Below the pieces are notes generated by a model. That model was not told the origin of the DNA. It ran no database searches and saw only the letters and a list, made by a program, of their open reading frames with translations. From Brachyhypopomus gauderio (taxonomy: Eukaryota; Chordata; Actinopteri; Gymnotiformes; Hypopomidae): a DNA stretch of 64,000 bases. The stretch covers positions 15,971,611 to 16,035,610 of the forward strand of contig NC_135228.1 of the NCBI RefSeq assembly GCF_052324685.1. The letters are read 5' to 3'. This document shows positions 19,880 to 31,305 of the stretch, one piece after another; position 1 is the first letter of the stretch; the number at the start of each line of letters is the position of its first letter. The position numbers and the translations under genes were made by a program.

Positions 19880-20152
19880 CACTTTAGCTTGTCTAGATCT
19901 ATGGAAAAGATAGCTAGCTGTAGAGTAAATTAAAACACTGGTGATAAAAGATTGCTGTAACGTATTTTAAACTGCTTTCACAAGAAGAACATCCTGTATC
20001 CCAGTCTCCACTAAACATCCAAATGTATCATCTTTCATGTGTCATGTACTAAACTTAACATGCTCAACATTCATGCTCATAAAACACAAGTCCTGTCCTT
20101 GTGTATCGTGTACATTCGGTAGGATCATGTACATTTGTTCTACATGAATAAA
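19880..20152 (+). terminator. trpc2 3' UTR with candidate polyadenylation signal
   Basis: AATAAA lies at 20147-20152, about 270 bp after the trpc2 stop. It follows an AT-rich stretch with no ORF and precedes a T-rich region, the usual arrangement for a vertebrate cleavage site. Confidence 0.55.
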
Positions 20153-20531
20153 CATCTTATTGCTTATTGTTTCCCCTTAGTGTAACTGTAAACTGATAAA
20201 GCAGTTCTTGGTATGAGTGAGGACAGTAATTGTCCCTGTGGCCTGTGTGCATGTTGCAGCTTGCACCACACCTGCTGGTTGTGACGCAGCTGCCCAGTCC
20301 AACAAGGATCCCTGTGTGCTTAATTAGCATATCACCTGGGGGCTGTGTTTTATCTTACAGAACCACGCCTGTGCTCCAGTTTTACCAGTCAACACCCTTG
20401 AGTAACATGGGCCGAATTTAACCTTTATGTAAAAGGAAAGACGACTTAAGTCAAATAAATTACCAATTGTATGTTTTTGCACCTAATAAAATTCCAGTCA
20501 ATTCCAAAATTGCCAACCAGTGAGTTGCATA

Positions 20532-20793
20532 CAGGGCCGGCCCTTCCATTAGGCGATATAGGCAAATGCTAGGGGCGCCGGCTGCAGGGGGGCGCTCGCG
20601 TGCATGCGGTTTTTTTATTTTTATTTAACAAATGAACAATTAATAAATGTGAAAACAAGCTAAGTCCACATAGTCATAATTTCATTGTTTAATAATATTA
20701 GTCAAATTAATAATTATTATAATAACAACACACAACACCTATCACCCGCGCGCCAACCCGCCCTCCCCCGCGCGCTCTGCGCAAGCCTGGTTA
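20532..20793. mobile_element. hAT-like terminus and undefined repeat
   Basis: The sequence starting CAGGGCCGGCCCTTCC at 20532 looks like a hAT terminal repeat, with the phrase ggcgccggctgcaggggggc following. No matching right end was located; it may be truncated by the element A copy that starts at 20794. Assignment is by terminal motif only. Confidence 0.4.
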
Positions 20794-20901
20794 AGCCTGG
20801 TTTATACTCGACGCGCCGCTCGCGACCCTGCGCGAGCGGTGTAGGCGTTTATACTTTCGCGAACGTCGCGAGCGTCGCTGCAGTGTTCTCCGAAACGATA
20901 G

Positions 20902-22818
20902 GTGGCAGTGGAGAATAAAAACCCATGCAAAACCGGCGAAAGAACATTTTTACATGACCAGAGACCGTATATATACACACATCAGGCATCAAACGTAATT
21001 ATGGCTTTGCAGTGTTGTCCGAAACGATACGTTAACAAATACGAGCCTCTTGTAATTCCAGGACGAAACATGAGAGAACGTGAAGACGTTAGACGTCTGG
21101 GCGTTTTGAAAATAAACAACCACAACCGGTTGTTAATAAACACCTTCTATAACCGGTTTGACTGCCCTGCTCAAGACCCTATGGCTCCAGCTGACACTTC
21201 CTCCACTTCCCCCCTCATCTTTTCTCCTGCTACTTCAGTCTCTGACTGCCTGGACATCAACACCTCACCTTCTCCTATTGTTATTCATGCACCCCCCCCA
21301 TGGGCAGACAACAGAGACAGGACAGCCCCCACTCCCCCCTCTTCTCACCTTCTTCACACCCAGCAGACCATTGCAGCCCCCCTGTCTCCCCCTCCACTCA
21401 TCTTCACTACAGAACAGGTCAGAGGTGAGCTGAGGAGACTCCACTCTAGGAAGGCAGCTGGACCAGATAGGGTGTGTCCCAGACTACTGAAGTCCTGTGC
21501 TGCTGAGCTTGGGGCCCCCCTACAGCACATCTTCAACCTGAGTCTGCGCTTGCGGAGGGTCCCCACACTGTGGAAGACATCTTGCTTGGTTCCAGTACCA
21601 AAGAAACCGCACCCCAGTGAGCTCAATGACTTCAGGCCAGTCGCACTTACATCACACGTCATGAAGACCCTGGAACGTCTGCTTCTACACCAGCTCAGAC
21701 CCAAGGTCCAACATGCAATGGACCCTCTGCAGTTTGCCTATAGAGAAAAAGTGGGGGTGGAGGATGCCGTACTGTACTTTCTCCACCGGACCCACTCTCA
21801 CCTGGACAGGGGGGGCAGTGCTGTGAGAGTCATGTTTTTTGACTTCTCCAGCGCCTTCAACACCATACAGCCCCTCCTACTAAGAGACAAGCTGGTGAGG
21901 ATGAAGGTGGATCCGCACCTAGTCTCCTGGATCACCGACTACCTCACTGGCAGACCTCAGTACGTCAGGCTGAAGGACTGTACATCTGAGACTGTGGTCA
22001 GCAGCACAGGAGCTCCACAGGGGACTGTACTCTCTCCATTCCTCTTTACACTCTACACCTCAGACTTTCAGTACAACTCTGAGACGTGCCACATGCAGAA
22101 GTTTTCGGACGATACTGCCATTGTGGCCTGTGTACGAGGAGGACAGGAGGAGGAGTACAGACACCTGGTGGGTGACTTTGCAGCATGGTGCAACAGGAAC
22201 AACCTGCTGCTTAACACCTCCAAGACCAAGGAGATGGTGGTGGACTTCCGCAGGACCAGACCACCCACACAGCCTGTCTCTATTGAGGGGGTTGATGTGG
22301 AGATGGTGAAGACCTACAGGTATCTCGGTCTACACCTGGATGATAGGCTGGACTGGTCTACCAACACAGACTTCCTGTACAGAAAGGGGCAGAGCCGGCT
22401 CTACTTTCTGAGGAGGCTGGGGTCATTCAACATCTGTAGGAAGCTCCTGCAGATGTTCTATCAGACTGTAGTGTCCAGCTGCCTCTTCTACGCTGTGGTG
22501 TGCTGGGGAGGGAGCATCAAGAAGAGGGACGAGATGCGATTGGACAAGCTGGTCAGGCGTGCAGGGTCTGTAGTTGGTGTGGAGCTGGACTCTGTGGTTA
22601 TGGTGGTGGAGAGGAGATCAATGCGCAAACTGCTCTCCATCATGGAGGATGATGGTCACCCACTGCACACCATCATTATGGACCAGAGGAGCAAGTTCAG
22701 TGGCAGGTTCCTGTCACAGAGCAGCTCCACAGACAGACTCAGAAAATCATTTGTCCCGAGAGCGATTAGACTCTTCAACTCCTCCCAGTGGAGTCGGAAG
22801 AGGGAGGGGGACAGATGA
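20902..22818 (+). CDS. LINE reverse transcriptase (L2/CR1-lineage), open reading frame fused to element A leader
   Basis: This is one uninterrupted 638-codon frame. About the first 73 residues derive from transposon A and are unrelated to retrotransposons. From about residue 90 it is a non-LTR reverse transcriptase: fingers with RKAAGPDRVCPRLL, motif A FFDFSSAFNTIQP, motif B STGAPQGTVLSPFL, catalytic FSDD near residue 400, and thumb SRLYFLRRLGSFNICRK. The endonuclease domain normally found upstream is absent, so the LINE is 5'-truncated as retroposed copies usually are. The intact RT frame suggests fairly recent insertion. Start at 20902 is simply the first ATG and has no functional support. 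Confidence 0.8.
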   Translation: MAVENKNPCKTGERTFLHDQRPYIYTHQASNVIMALQCCPKRYVNKYEPLVIPGRNMREREDVRRLGVLKINNHNRLLINTFYNRFDCPAQDPMAPADTSSTSPLIFSPATSVSDCLDINTSPSPIVIHAPPPWADNRDRTAPTPPSSHLLHTQQTIAAPLSPPPLIFTTEQVRGELRRLHSRKAAGPDRVCPRLLKSCAAELGAPLQHIFNLSLRLRRVPTLWKTSCLVPVPKKPHPSELNDFRPVALTSHVMKTLERLLLHQLRPKVQHAMDPLQFAYREKVGVEDAVLYFLHRTHSHLDRGGSAVRVMFFDFSSAFNTIQPLLLRDKLVRMKVDPHLVSWITDYLTGRPQYVRLKDCTSETVVSSTGAPQGTVLSPFLFTLYTSDFQYNSETCHMQKFSDDTAIVACVRGGQEEEYRHLVGDFAAWCNRNNLLLNTSKTKEMVVDFRRTRPPTQPVSIEGVDVEMVKTYRYLGLHLDDRLDWSTNTDFLYRKGQSRLYFLRRLGSFNICRKLLQMFYQTVVSSCLFYAVVCWGGSIKKRDEMRLDKLVRRAGSVVGVELDSVVMVVERRSMRKLLSIMEDDGHPLHTIIMDQRSKFSGRFLSQSSSTDRLRKSFVPRAIRLFNSSQWSRKREGDR

Positions 22819-23127
22819 CACTCCATCATGGTCACTTCGACACTTCGACACTTTGACACTTTTACACTTTTATACTTTCGACACTTTGACACTTTTAAGC
22901 ACATGCCATTCATTGCACTACTGGTCATTGCACATTTTTTTCCAGTTTTACCAATCTGGTCGGGATACTGGATAATTGTACACTTGTATTGTATAGTCTT
23001 TGTATTGTTTGTGAATGTCATATACGTTTTTGTGAAATTGCTGTGTGTCTCCTTAACTGTTTGGTGTAACTGCTACTGGCTGCTAAATTTCCTTCGGGAT
23101 CAATAAAGTATGTATCTATCTATCTAT
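22819..23127 (+). repeat. 3' end of the L2-like LINE with TCTA microsatellite tail
   Basis: After the RT stop comes an untranslated tail ending with ttcgggatcaataaagtatg and a short TCTA repeat (about 23110-23127). LINEs of this lineage typically end in a short tandem repeat instead of poly(A). Small repeats of cgacactttgacact occur at 22838-22892. Confidence 0.7.
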
Positions 23128-23192
23128 AAACTAATGTGATAAAAAAGCGAATTATTTCGATTCATTTCGAGTATATGTATAAATATTTAACT

Positions 23193-24007
23193 CAGTGGTT
23201 CCCAAACTTTTTCTGCCGTGCCCCCCTTTAGTAGATGAGAATATTTTTGCGCCCCCCCCCCCCCTCCCTAATGACTAGGGATGCACCGATTCACGTTTTT
23301 CACTTCCGATACCCATTCATATCTATCTGAGGCTTGGTATCGGCCGATACTGATCCGATACTGATCCGATACCGATCTGATAAAACAGTGCTGAATCGAC
23401 TTAAAACATTTTTTTTTTTAACACAGACATACTGAATTACAAGTTTATTGAAAACTCTGCACCAGTATAGCACACTTAAACACACATAAAAACATGTAAA
23501 AACAGCACAACTTGCATTTGTTCAGTCAGGGCAATTATGAATATAACATTGAATGTAAAATAAATAATACCAAAGAACCTGAAACTTACAAAAACAATAG
23601 GTTCACAACTTTGGTCAAACATGAAAAAAATAAACTGCAAGAAACCTTTGAAATGGTTCAAGAATTCTAAATATCATTTAAAATAAATAAGGAGATGAAA
23701 TAAGAGAAACAGCAATACCTATGCGGCTAGTTTGCTAGCGTTGACATCACGCAGAGCACAAAGCATGTAACGGCCAGAAATATGTGTACTGTCTCTTTAA
23801 GGGAGCGAGTTGAGCGCGCGTATGGAATATTGTTGTTATTTAGCTTTCTGCCGTAGAAAACCACTGCTCTTTATTTTATCTTTATTTTATTTCTGTAAGT
23901 AACGCATTCAATGAGCTTTGGACAACTCACCAGTTCATGTATGAACAGTCAAGTAATGATGGAGCCCAGGTTTATTTTGGTTAACCAGCACATAAACGGA
24001 CTAACGC
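23193..24007. mobile_element. Remnants of hAT-type elements
   Basis: Two hAT-type termini are recognisable: CAGTGGTTCCCAAAC at 23193 and TAGGGATGCACCGATTC at 23276, the latter followed by a run of ccgatactgatccgata repeats. No transposase frame and no matching right ends were found. These pieces separate the + and - copies of element A in this block. Confidence 0.5.
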
Positions 24008-24811
24008 GTATACTAACGCGGCGCGAGGGTCCGCGCGGCGAAAATGACGTAATCGCTGTGGCTCCGCCCGTGCACGAGGGCCTCGCGCGCTGTCGCGGCG
24101 CGAGGTCGTGCACCTCTCGAATTTTGTAACTTTGCGCGCGCGCCGCGCTTCAGCGCGATGGACAAAGTCATGTTTGCCGGGTTCATACACCTATACAAGG
24201 TGGAATTAAAGCACTTGTACGTCACTTTAAAGGTCCATTTCAATATTTCCCAGCACGTTAAACTTAATTAAGTTAAATATTTATACATATACTCGAAATG
24301 AATCGAAATAATTCGCTTTTTTATCACATTATTTAATGGTTGTTTATTTTCAAAACGCCCAGACGTCTAACGTCTTCACGTTCTCTCATGTTTCGTCCTG
24401 GAATTACAAGAGGCTCGTATTTGTTAACGTAATTTCAACATTTTAATGTACTTTAGCCTAAATTCCAGCACTTTTCAAACCTGAAACACAAAGCAACATT
24501 AAAATGCGTCAGGTAAATGTCCATTCCCTTTTTTTTGAGAGGTGTTTCTTTATACTACCACATATCATTTCGGACAACATTGCAAAACAATATTTATGTT
24601 TGATGCCTGGTGTATATATACGGTCTCTGGTCAGGTAAAAATGTTTTCCCCGGTTTTGCAGAGGTTTTTTATTCTCCACTGCCACCTATCGCCACCTATC
24701 GTTTCGGAGAACACTGCAGCGACGCTCGCGAAAGTATAAACGCCCACACCGCTCGCGCAGGGTCGCGCGAGGTGGGCGGAGTCGCGCGCTACGGCCGCTC
24801 GCGAAAGTATA
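24008..24811 (-). mobile_element. PIF/Harbinger-like element A, copy 2 (-), ends missing
   Basis: It follows the reverse complement of element A from the gcgcgagggtccgcgcgg block through aattaagttaaatatttat, the aacgtcttcacgttctc block and ggagaacactgcagcg, ending at gctcgcgaaagtata. The outermost terminal repeats are lost, and about 100 bp near 24435-24560 differs from the other copies. Short ORFs across it have mirror counterparts in every copy and are not supported as genes. Confidence 0.75.
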
Positions 24812-25700
24812 CGTTCGCCACCCCCGCAACGGACCTCAGGTCACAGGTATCTACCAAAATTGGACCGCGGACAAATTTAGTTGAGTACGCCTGGTTTAGA
24901 GGCTGTACCATCACTACTTTATAAGCCACATGTTCATCTAATATGTAAACACTATTCCTTTAGTACAATAGAGATAGAAATCCAGAAACTAATGTAAGGG
25001 GGTGAACCTTTGACTTAAATTTCAGTTAAGTTGTTTTTATTTTATTCCTAATTATCATTTAATTTTCCATGTATCTCATTATGTAAAAGGTTAAACATGT
25101 AATATTCTGGGAAAATAGATTCAGAAATAAAATACCATTACTGAAGCCATCTAAATGATCTACACATGTATATAAAAAACTTCAAACTTGATGCAAAATG
25201 GTAAATCTTTATTTTGTTAAAAGCAGTAGCAAAATACATCAATGTACCAGATTAATCAGAGCTAGACTGAATGAACCATAAATGCATTTGAAAACATCCC
25301 CTCCCGCTCAAGGTCCTCCAGTGATGGATGTGACAAAACTACCAGTTTCAACTATGGTGAATGGATGTCAAGGCCAGTTCCTCTTGTCTATGATTGTTAA
25401 CTCACTCATCAAAAATTGTTCACATCCTCTGGTTCAACAGTCAGAGCTGTTGCAGCTCTTCCTGCTTTGCTTGTTTATAAGCTAAATAAGTCAAATGGTC
25501 TCCCCATTTCAAGACTCCCAGGTAAGGACCTTTTATTGTGTTAAGGATGGGGTTGAGTGCAGTGAGGTAAACCAGTCACTCTTGGGTCCATATACAAAGT
25601 TCTTACACGCATCAGATTTCTATTCTTGATTATACCATCCTGATGAGTTGAACCAATTTTTACAAAAGTTTTTTTTTATTGTTTAACATTTAAAAAGGTA
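24812..25700. other. No recognised gene
   Basis: AT-rich unique-looking sequence between element A copy 2 and the long L2 LINE. A 67-aa ORF at 25282-25485 has no recognisable domain. I see nothing else supportable. Confidence 0.5.
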
Positions 25701-25921
25701 AAACATTTTAAATTCTTTACATACTACGACGCTGTTGCGGAGCGAATTTTGAAATTGTTTTCTAAAGTATAATAATCTATTTACGTGCTAATCTTTACCT
25801 TTTGCATTCCTAGATACATTTTACAGGTTTTATTCCGGCCGCTGACCAACTTTCTGCCTTCACAAATCAGCTAGCGTAAGTTTATATATCGGCTAGACAC
25901 GGTAAGTGTTTTGATTTATTC

Positions 25922-28245
25922 ATGGCTGGTGTTGGTTTGTTCCCGTGTTCGGAGTGTGGCATGTTTAGTCTAGACCCTTTCGCCACTGATAGTAATAGTG
26001 ACAGTATTTGTCAGAGGTGCAAACTAGTAAATTCTCTCGTGGCGAAAGTGGAAAGTTTAGAGCGACGCGTCCACTCATTATTGAGGGATAGAGAGACAGG
26101 GTCTGTAGTAGGTGTGGACGCGCCAGGGAGAACTAGCGCCTCCGCGACTCCGGCGATAGAGCCCTCACAGCGGGGTGAATGGGTGACGTCTCGGCGGCGT
26201 AGTCGGAGAGCGAGGGCTGCAGCTACCGCTAAAGCCTGGTTTAAGCCTGGTTTATACTTTCGCGAGCGACCGTAGCGCGCGGCTCCGCCCGCCTAGCGCG
26301 ACCCTGCGCGAGCGGTGTAGGCGTTTATACTTTCGCGAACGTCGCGAGCGTCGCTGCAGTGTTCTCCGAAACGATAGGTGGCGATAGGTGGCAGTGGAGA
26401 ATAAAAAACCCCTGCAAAACCGGTGAAAGAACATTTTTACCTGACCAGAGACCGTATATATACACATCAGGCATCAAACGTAATTATGGCTTTGCAGTGT
26501 TGTCCGAAACGATACGTTAACAAATACGAGCCTCTTGTAATTCCAGGACGAAACATGAGAGAACGTGAAGACGTTAAGATTGGGCGTTTTGAAAATAAAC
26601 AACCATTAAATAATGTGATAAAAAAGCGAATTATTTCGATTCATTTCGAGTATATGTATAAATATTTAACTTAATTAAGTTTAACGTGCTGGGAAATATT
26701 GAAATGGACCTTTAAAGTGACGTACAAGTGCTTTAATTCCACCTTGTATAGGTGTATGAACCCGGCAAACATGACTTTGTCCATCGCGCTGAAGCGCGGC
26801 GCGCGCGCGAAGTTACAAAATTCGAGAGGTGCACGACCTCGCTCCGCGACAGCGCGCGAGGCCCTCGCGCACGGGCGGAGCCACCGCGATTACGTCATTT
26901 TCGCCGCGCGGACCCTCGCGCCGCGTCGAGTATAAACCAGGCTTTATACTCGACGCGCCGCGAGCGGCGCGAGGGTCCGCGCGGCGAAAATGACGTAATC
27001 GCGGTGGCTCCGCCCGTGCGCGAGGGCCTCGCGCGCTGTCGCGGCGCGAGGTCGTGCACCTCTCGAATTTTGTAACTTCGCGCGCGCGCCGCGCTTCAGC
27101 GCGATGGACAAAGTCATGTTTGCCGGGTTCATACACCTATACAAGGTGGAATTAAAGCACTTGTACGTCACTTTAAAGGTCCATTTCAATATTTCCCAGC
27201 ACGTTAAACTTAATTAAGTTAAATATTTATACATATACTCGAAATGAATCGAAATAATTCGCTTTTTTATCACATTATTTAATGGTTGTTTATTTTCAAA
27301 ACGCCCAATCTTAACGTCTTCACGTTCTCTCATGTTTCGTCCTGGAATTACAAGAGGCTCGTATTTGTTAACGTATCGTTTCGGACAACACTGCAAAGCC
27401 ATAATTACGTTTGATGCCTGATGTGTATATATACGGTCTCTGGTCAGGTAAAAATGTTCTTTCACCGGTTTTGCAGGGGTTTTTTATTCTCCACTGCCAC
27501 CTATCGCCACCTATCGTTTCGGAGAACACTGCAGCGACGCTCGCGACGTTCGCGAAAGTATAAACGCCTACACCGCTCGCGCAGGGTCGCGCTAGGCGGG
27601 CGGAGCCGCGCGCTACGGTCGCTCGCGAAAGTATAAACCAGGCTTAACGCCAGCGCTAGCCCACCAGAGCACCACTCACCGGTTCACGTGTCCAACAGGT
27701 TTGCCCCGCTCAGTGTTACACCCGCTGAGGAGACTCTGGTCATAGGAGACTCTATAGTCCGACACGTGAAAGTAGCTGTAGCTGTAGGGGCACCAGCGGT
27801 TACAGTCAGCTGTTTACCGGGAGCCAGAGCGCCGGACATTAGTGGCAACCTTAGATTGTTAGCTCATAGGAGGTTTTCTAGGATAGTGATTCATGTAGGG
27901 GCCAACGATATACGTCTGCGGCAGTCAGAGGTGACTAAGGCTAATGTTAAAGAGGTGGTTAAATTAGCCCAGACGATGTCCGATGCCGTAATCTGCTCTG
28001 GCCCCATCCCAATGCGGCGCGGTGATGAGCAGTACAGCAGGCTCACGTCGCTAAATCGCTGGATGTCCAAGTGGTGTTCAGAAAATCAAGTGGGCTTTAT
28101 TAATAATTGGGAAGAGTTCGAGGGCAAGCCTGGTCTTTTAGGCAGGGACGGTGTCCACCCCACCCGGGATGGCGCTGCCCTGTTATCTTGCAGCATAGCC
28201 CATAGCCTGTTAGCTAGTCGGCAGAGTAGCACTAGGAGCTGCTGA
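25922..28245 (+). pseudogene. LINE ORF1 with zinc-binding N-terminus and SGNH/GDSL esterase domain, split by a transposon
   Basis: The N-terminal part (25922-26232) has a CSECG...CQRC cysteine pattern, like the PHD/zinc motifs of CR1/L2 ORF1 proteins, then a leucine-rich coiled-coil-like stretch and a basic region. The C-terminal part (27645-28245) is an SGNH esterase: GDSIVRHV (nucleophile block), GANDIR (Gly/Asn block) and DGVHPT (catalytic Asp/His). The two parts are separated by the palindromic insertion 26233-27644. The flanking frames are in the same phase with respect to the TAA duplication, so the break is the insertion itself. ORF1 proteins bind RNA; the role of the esterase in retrotransposition is not settled. 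Confidence 0.75.
26233..27644. mobile_element. Composite of two element A copies forming a 1.4-kb palindrome
   Basis: Outer element A lies in minus orientation and is flanked by TAA duplications (26230-26232 and 27645-27647). A second copy in plus orientation (26244-26943, 700 bp) lies inside its terminal repeat, flanked by TTA at 26241-26243 and 26944-26946. The outer element is thus AGCCTGGT plus the part from 26944 on. Arms of about 700 bp are nearly identical in inverted orientation around 26943. Three-bp TTA/TAA duplications and AGCCTGGTTTATAC termini suggest the PIF/Harbinger superfamily; no transposase is encoded. Confidence 0.85.
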
Positions 28246-28338
28246 CTGTCCAGGGTCGCGACCAGGCCGCAGACTAACGGGTTAAACCTGTCTGCGAGCC
28301 GCTTAGAGGCGTCACCAAGATCCCATAGGATTGAGACT

Positions 28339-31305
28339 GTGTCTGTGCCCCGGGTTAAACTAAATCATAAGAAAATAGTCCGCCCGAAGTTTTTAACTAA
28401 TATTCAGACTTCACATCAAATTATTACAACCTACATGACCGATCTGAAAATTGGATTAATCAATATTCGATCGCTCAACTCAAAAGCAGTTTTTGTAAAT
28501 GAACTTATAACAGACCAGAAAATTGATATTCTTTGTCTAACTGAAACGTGGGTTCAATCTGGTGATTATTTAACTCTAAATGAAGCCACTCCTGTGGGAT
28601 ATAGTTATATACATAGACCTAGACTGTCAGGCAGAGGAGGTGGAATATGTATAATCTATCGTGATTGTTTAGAAATTCATCAGAAATACTTAGATATCTC
28701 AAACTCATTTGAGATGCAGTCTATTAATGTTATTAGTCCATCTGAAAATAAAAGTACATTCTCCCTAACTAATGTATACAGACCACCAGGGCCTTACTCA
28801 GATTTCTTAAACGATTTCACCGATTTTGCAGCAAATTTAGCAGTATGTAGTGACAAAATAATAATGGTAGGAGACTTTAACATACACTTTGATAATGCGG
28901 AGGATCCACTGACAAGGGCTTTTACTTCTATATTGAACTCTGTTGGCATTAAACAAAACGTAGTAGGACCTACACATTATCGAAATCATACCCTAGATCT
29001 AATATTAACGCTGGGTATCGACGTAGATAATATAAACATACTCCCGCAAACCGTAGCAATCTCCGATCATTATTTAGTAAAATTCGATTTTCACCTTAAC
29101 ATAAATACCCGCCCGTCTCCTCGGCAGTGTATAAAGCGCTCAATAAATTCATCAACAGCAGCACGGTTTATTGAAACCCTCCCTGACTTAACTGCTTTAG
29201 CCCACTCGCCATCTGATCCAGGAGAGTTAGATAGTCTAACCGACTACTTAGAGAATACCTGCAGATCAGCTCTAGATATAGTAGCTCCACTAAAATATAA
29301 AAAAGCTAGATCCAAAAAGCTCGCCCCATGGTACACCGACCAAACTAGAAACTTAAAACAAATAGCACGTAAATTAGAGCGGAAATGGCGATCTACTAAA
29401 TTGGAAGTATTCCACTGTGCCTGGAAGGATAGCATTATTGACTACAAACGGGCACTCACTAAAGCACGCTCAGCATACTTAGCCTCACTAATAGAGAAAA
29501 ATAAAAACAATCCTAGATTTCTTTTTAATACTATTTCTAAACTTACAAAAAATCAAGCAGGCACAGAACCTCAGATTCCAGTAAACCTCACTAGTAATGT
29601 ATTTATAGATTTCTTTGATAATAAAATAGAGAATATTAGACAAAATATAAAACCCTTTATTAGCAATACAACTGGTATGTCATCTGGTTTGGTTGATATT
29701 GATTTAAATTACATACCGGGAGAAAAACTTGATGCTTTTCATCCACTCCCAAAATCAGAATTAGAGAAAATAATTTCTTCCTTAAATTGTACTACCTGCA
29801 CATTAGACTCAGTTCCCTCAAAGTTATTAAAAGAGGTATTACCAGCTGTAACTGAACCTCTTCTAACTATAGTTAACTCATCCATTACAATAGGTCACAT
29901 GCCCAAATCATGTAAATTAGCAATTATCAAACCTCTGATCAAGAAACCAAATCTTGATCCGACTGTGCTATCTAATTATAGACCCATTTCAAACACATCA
30001 TTTATATCTAAGATCATAGAAAAAGCTGTTGCCCAGCAATTATGCCTATATCTGCATAGGAATAACACATTTGAAAAGTTCCAATCTGGTTTTAGGCCCC
30101 ATCACAGTACTGAAACAGCATTAGTTAAAGTAACAAATGATCTCCTCCTTGCATCAGATCAAGGCTATGTATCACTGTTAGTGCTTCTTGATCTTAGTGC
30201 AGCTTTCGACACAATTGATCATAGGATCTTGCTAGAAAGGTTAGAACGCTGGGTTGGAGTCTCAGGCACAGCCCTTTCATGGTTTCAGTCTTACTTAACA
30301 AATCGCTATCAGTTTGTAGAGCTCAATAATATTTCATCCAAACGTACAATGGTTAAATATGGGGTCCCGCAAGGCTCCATCTTAGGACCACTATTATTTA
30401 CATTATATATGCTACCATTGGGCACAGTTATAAACAAACATGGTGTCAATTTTCACTGCTATGCGGATGACACTCAACTTTACATATCAGCCAAACCCGA
30501 TGACAAACTCAGTTTAGGAAAAATTGAGGCCTGTGTAAGAGATATTAAATGCTGGATGTCTCTAAACTTCCTACAATTAAATGAGGACAAAACAGAAGTT
30601 CTCCTTGTGGGCCCTAAGGCCGCAAGACAGAAAATTCCAAATTTAATGCTTAATCTTGCAGACTATCCCATTACACCTGGCACAGTAGCCAAAAACCTAG
30701 GCGTCATACTCGACTCCGACCTATCATTTGATAAATATATAGATAATACTACTAGGATAGCTTTTCTACATCTCCGCAACATTGCCAAATTAAGAAATGC
30801 ATTATCACAGGATGATGCAGAAAAATTGGTGCACGTATTTGTTAGCTCTAGACTAGACTACTGCAATTCACTACTGTCAGGATGTTCAAATAGGAATCTA
30901 AATAAACTTCAAGTAGTTCAAAATGCCGCAGCTAGAGTTCTGACCAGAACTAGAAAATTTCAGCATATTAGACCAGTCCTATCAGCCCTGCATTGGCTCC
31001 CAGTTAAATTTCGTATTGATTTTAAAATTCTATTATTAGCATATAAAGCACTACACGGGCTTGCTCCTGAATACCTCCAGGAACTTATTTCCTACTATGA
31101 ACCCCCACGTCAACTAAGATCACAGGGTGCTGGTCTGTTATTAGTTCCACAAATTAACAAGGTAACAGCAGGGGGAAGAGCCTTTTCTTATAAGGCCCCC
31201 CAGCTTTGGAATAATCTTCCTAAATGTGTCCGGGACTCTGACACAGTCACAATCTTTAAATCTAGGTTGAAAACCCACTTATTTAGTCTAGCGTTTGATA
31301 ATTAA
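28339..31305 (+). CDS. L2-clade LINE ORF2: endonuclease and reverse transcriptase, 988 aa, intact
   Basis: The N-terminal third is an apurinic-like EEP endonuclease: [52 protein letters not shown] and SDHYLV. A linker with ...[15 protein letters not shown] follows, then the reverse transcriptase: [17 protein letters not shown], motif [14 protein letters not shown], motif [18 protein letters not shown], catalytic CYADD near residue 708, and the C-terminal [13 protein letters not shown] and [11 protein letters not shown] blocks. There is no stop or frameshift over 2.9 kb, which is unusual against the degraded copies elsewhere in the window and suggests a young insertion. The real start may be the later Met just before LKIGLIN. 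Confidence 0.9.
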   Translation: MSVPRVKLNHKKIVRPKFLTNIQTSHQIITTYMTDLKIGLINIRSLNSKAVFVNELITDQKIDILCLTETWVQSGDYLTLNEATPVGYSYIHRPRLSGRGGGICIIYRDCLEIHQKYLDISNSFEMQSINVISPSENKSTFSLTNVYRPPGPYSDFLNDFTDFAANLAVCSDKIIMVGDFNIHFDNAEDPLTRAFTSILNSVGIKQNVVGPTHYRNHTLDLILTLGIDVDNINILPQTVAISDHYLVKFDFHLNINTRPSPRQCIKRSINSSTAARFIETLPDLTALAHSPSDPGELDSLTDYLENTCRSALDIVAPLKYKKARSKKLAPWYTDQTRNLKQIARKLERKWRSTKLEVFHCAWKDSIIDYKRALTKARSAYLASLIEKNKNNPRFLFNTISKLTKNQAGTEPQIPVNLTSNVFIDFFDNKIENIRQNIKPFISNTTGMSSGLVDIDLNYIPGEKLDAFHPLPKSELEKIISSLNCTTCTLDSVPSKLLKEVLPAVTEPLLTIVNSSITIGHMPKSCKLAIIKPLIKKPNLDPTVLSNYRPISNTSFISKIIEKAVAQQLCLYLHRNNTFEKFQSGFRPHHSTETALVKVTNDLLLASDQGYVSLLVLLDLSAAFDTIDHRILLERLERWVGVSGTALSWFQSYLTNRYQFVELNNISSKRTMVKYGVPQGSILGPLLFTLYMLPLGTVINKHGVNFHCYADDTQLYISAKPDDKLSLGKIEACVRDIKCWMSLNFLQLNEDKTEVLLVGPKAARQKIPNLMLNLADYPITPGTVAKNLGVILDSDLSFDKYIDNTTRIAFLHLRNIAKLRNALSQDDAEKLVHVFVSSRLDYCNSLLSGCSNRNLNKLQVVQNAAARVLTRTRKFQHIRPVLSALHWLPVKFRIDFKILLLAYKALHGLAPEYLQELISYYEPPRQLRSQGAGLLLVPQINKVTAGGRAFSYKAPQLWNNLPKCVRDSDTVTIFKSRLKTHLFSLAFDN

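Larger units (their letters stand above)
20794..23192 (+). mobile_element. PIF/Harbinger-like element A, copy 1 (+), interrupted by an L2-like LINE
   Basis: It starts AGCCTGGTTTATACTCGACG after TTA, the target triplet of the family. It follows the intact copies through the GC-rich subterminal part, the cgaaacgatag block and the aacgtgaagacgtt block to about 21120. A LINE (about 21122-23127) is then inserted, and element A resumes at about 23128 with aatgtgataaaaaagcgaat before breaking off at a hAT terminus (CAGTGGTTCCC) at 23193. A further partial AGCCTGG upstream of the TTA suggests this copy itself landed in another A terminus. Confidence 0.7.

Noticed and set aside
26423..27465. Mirror-image ORFs of 71-107 aa in element A copies
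   Set aside because: The same frames appear on both arms because the locus is a palindrome; they are short, Arg/Ala-rich from GC-rich sequence and show no domain.
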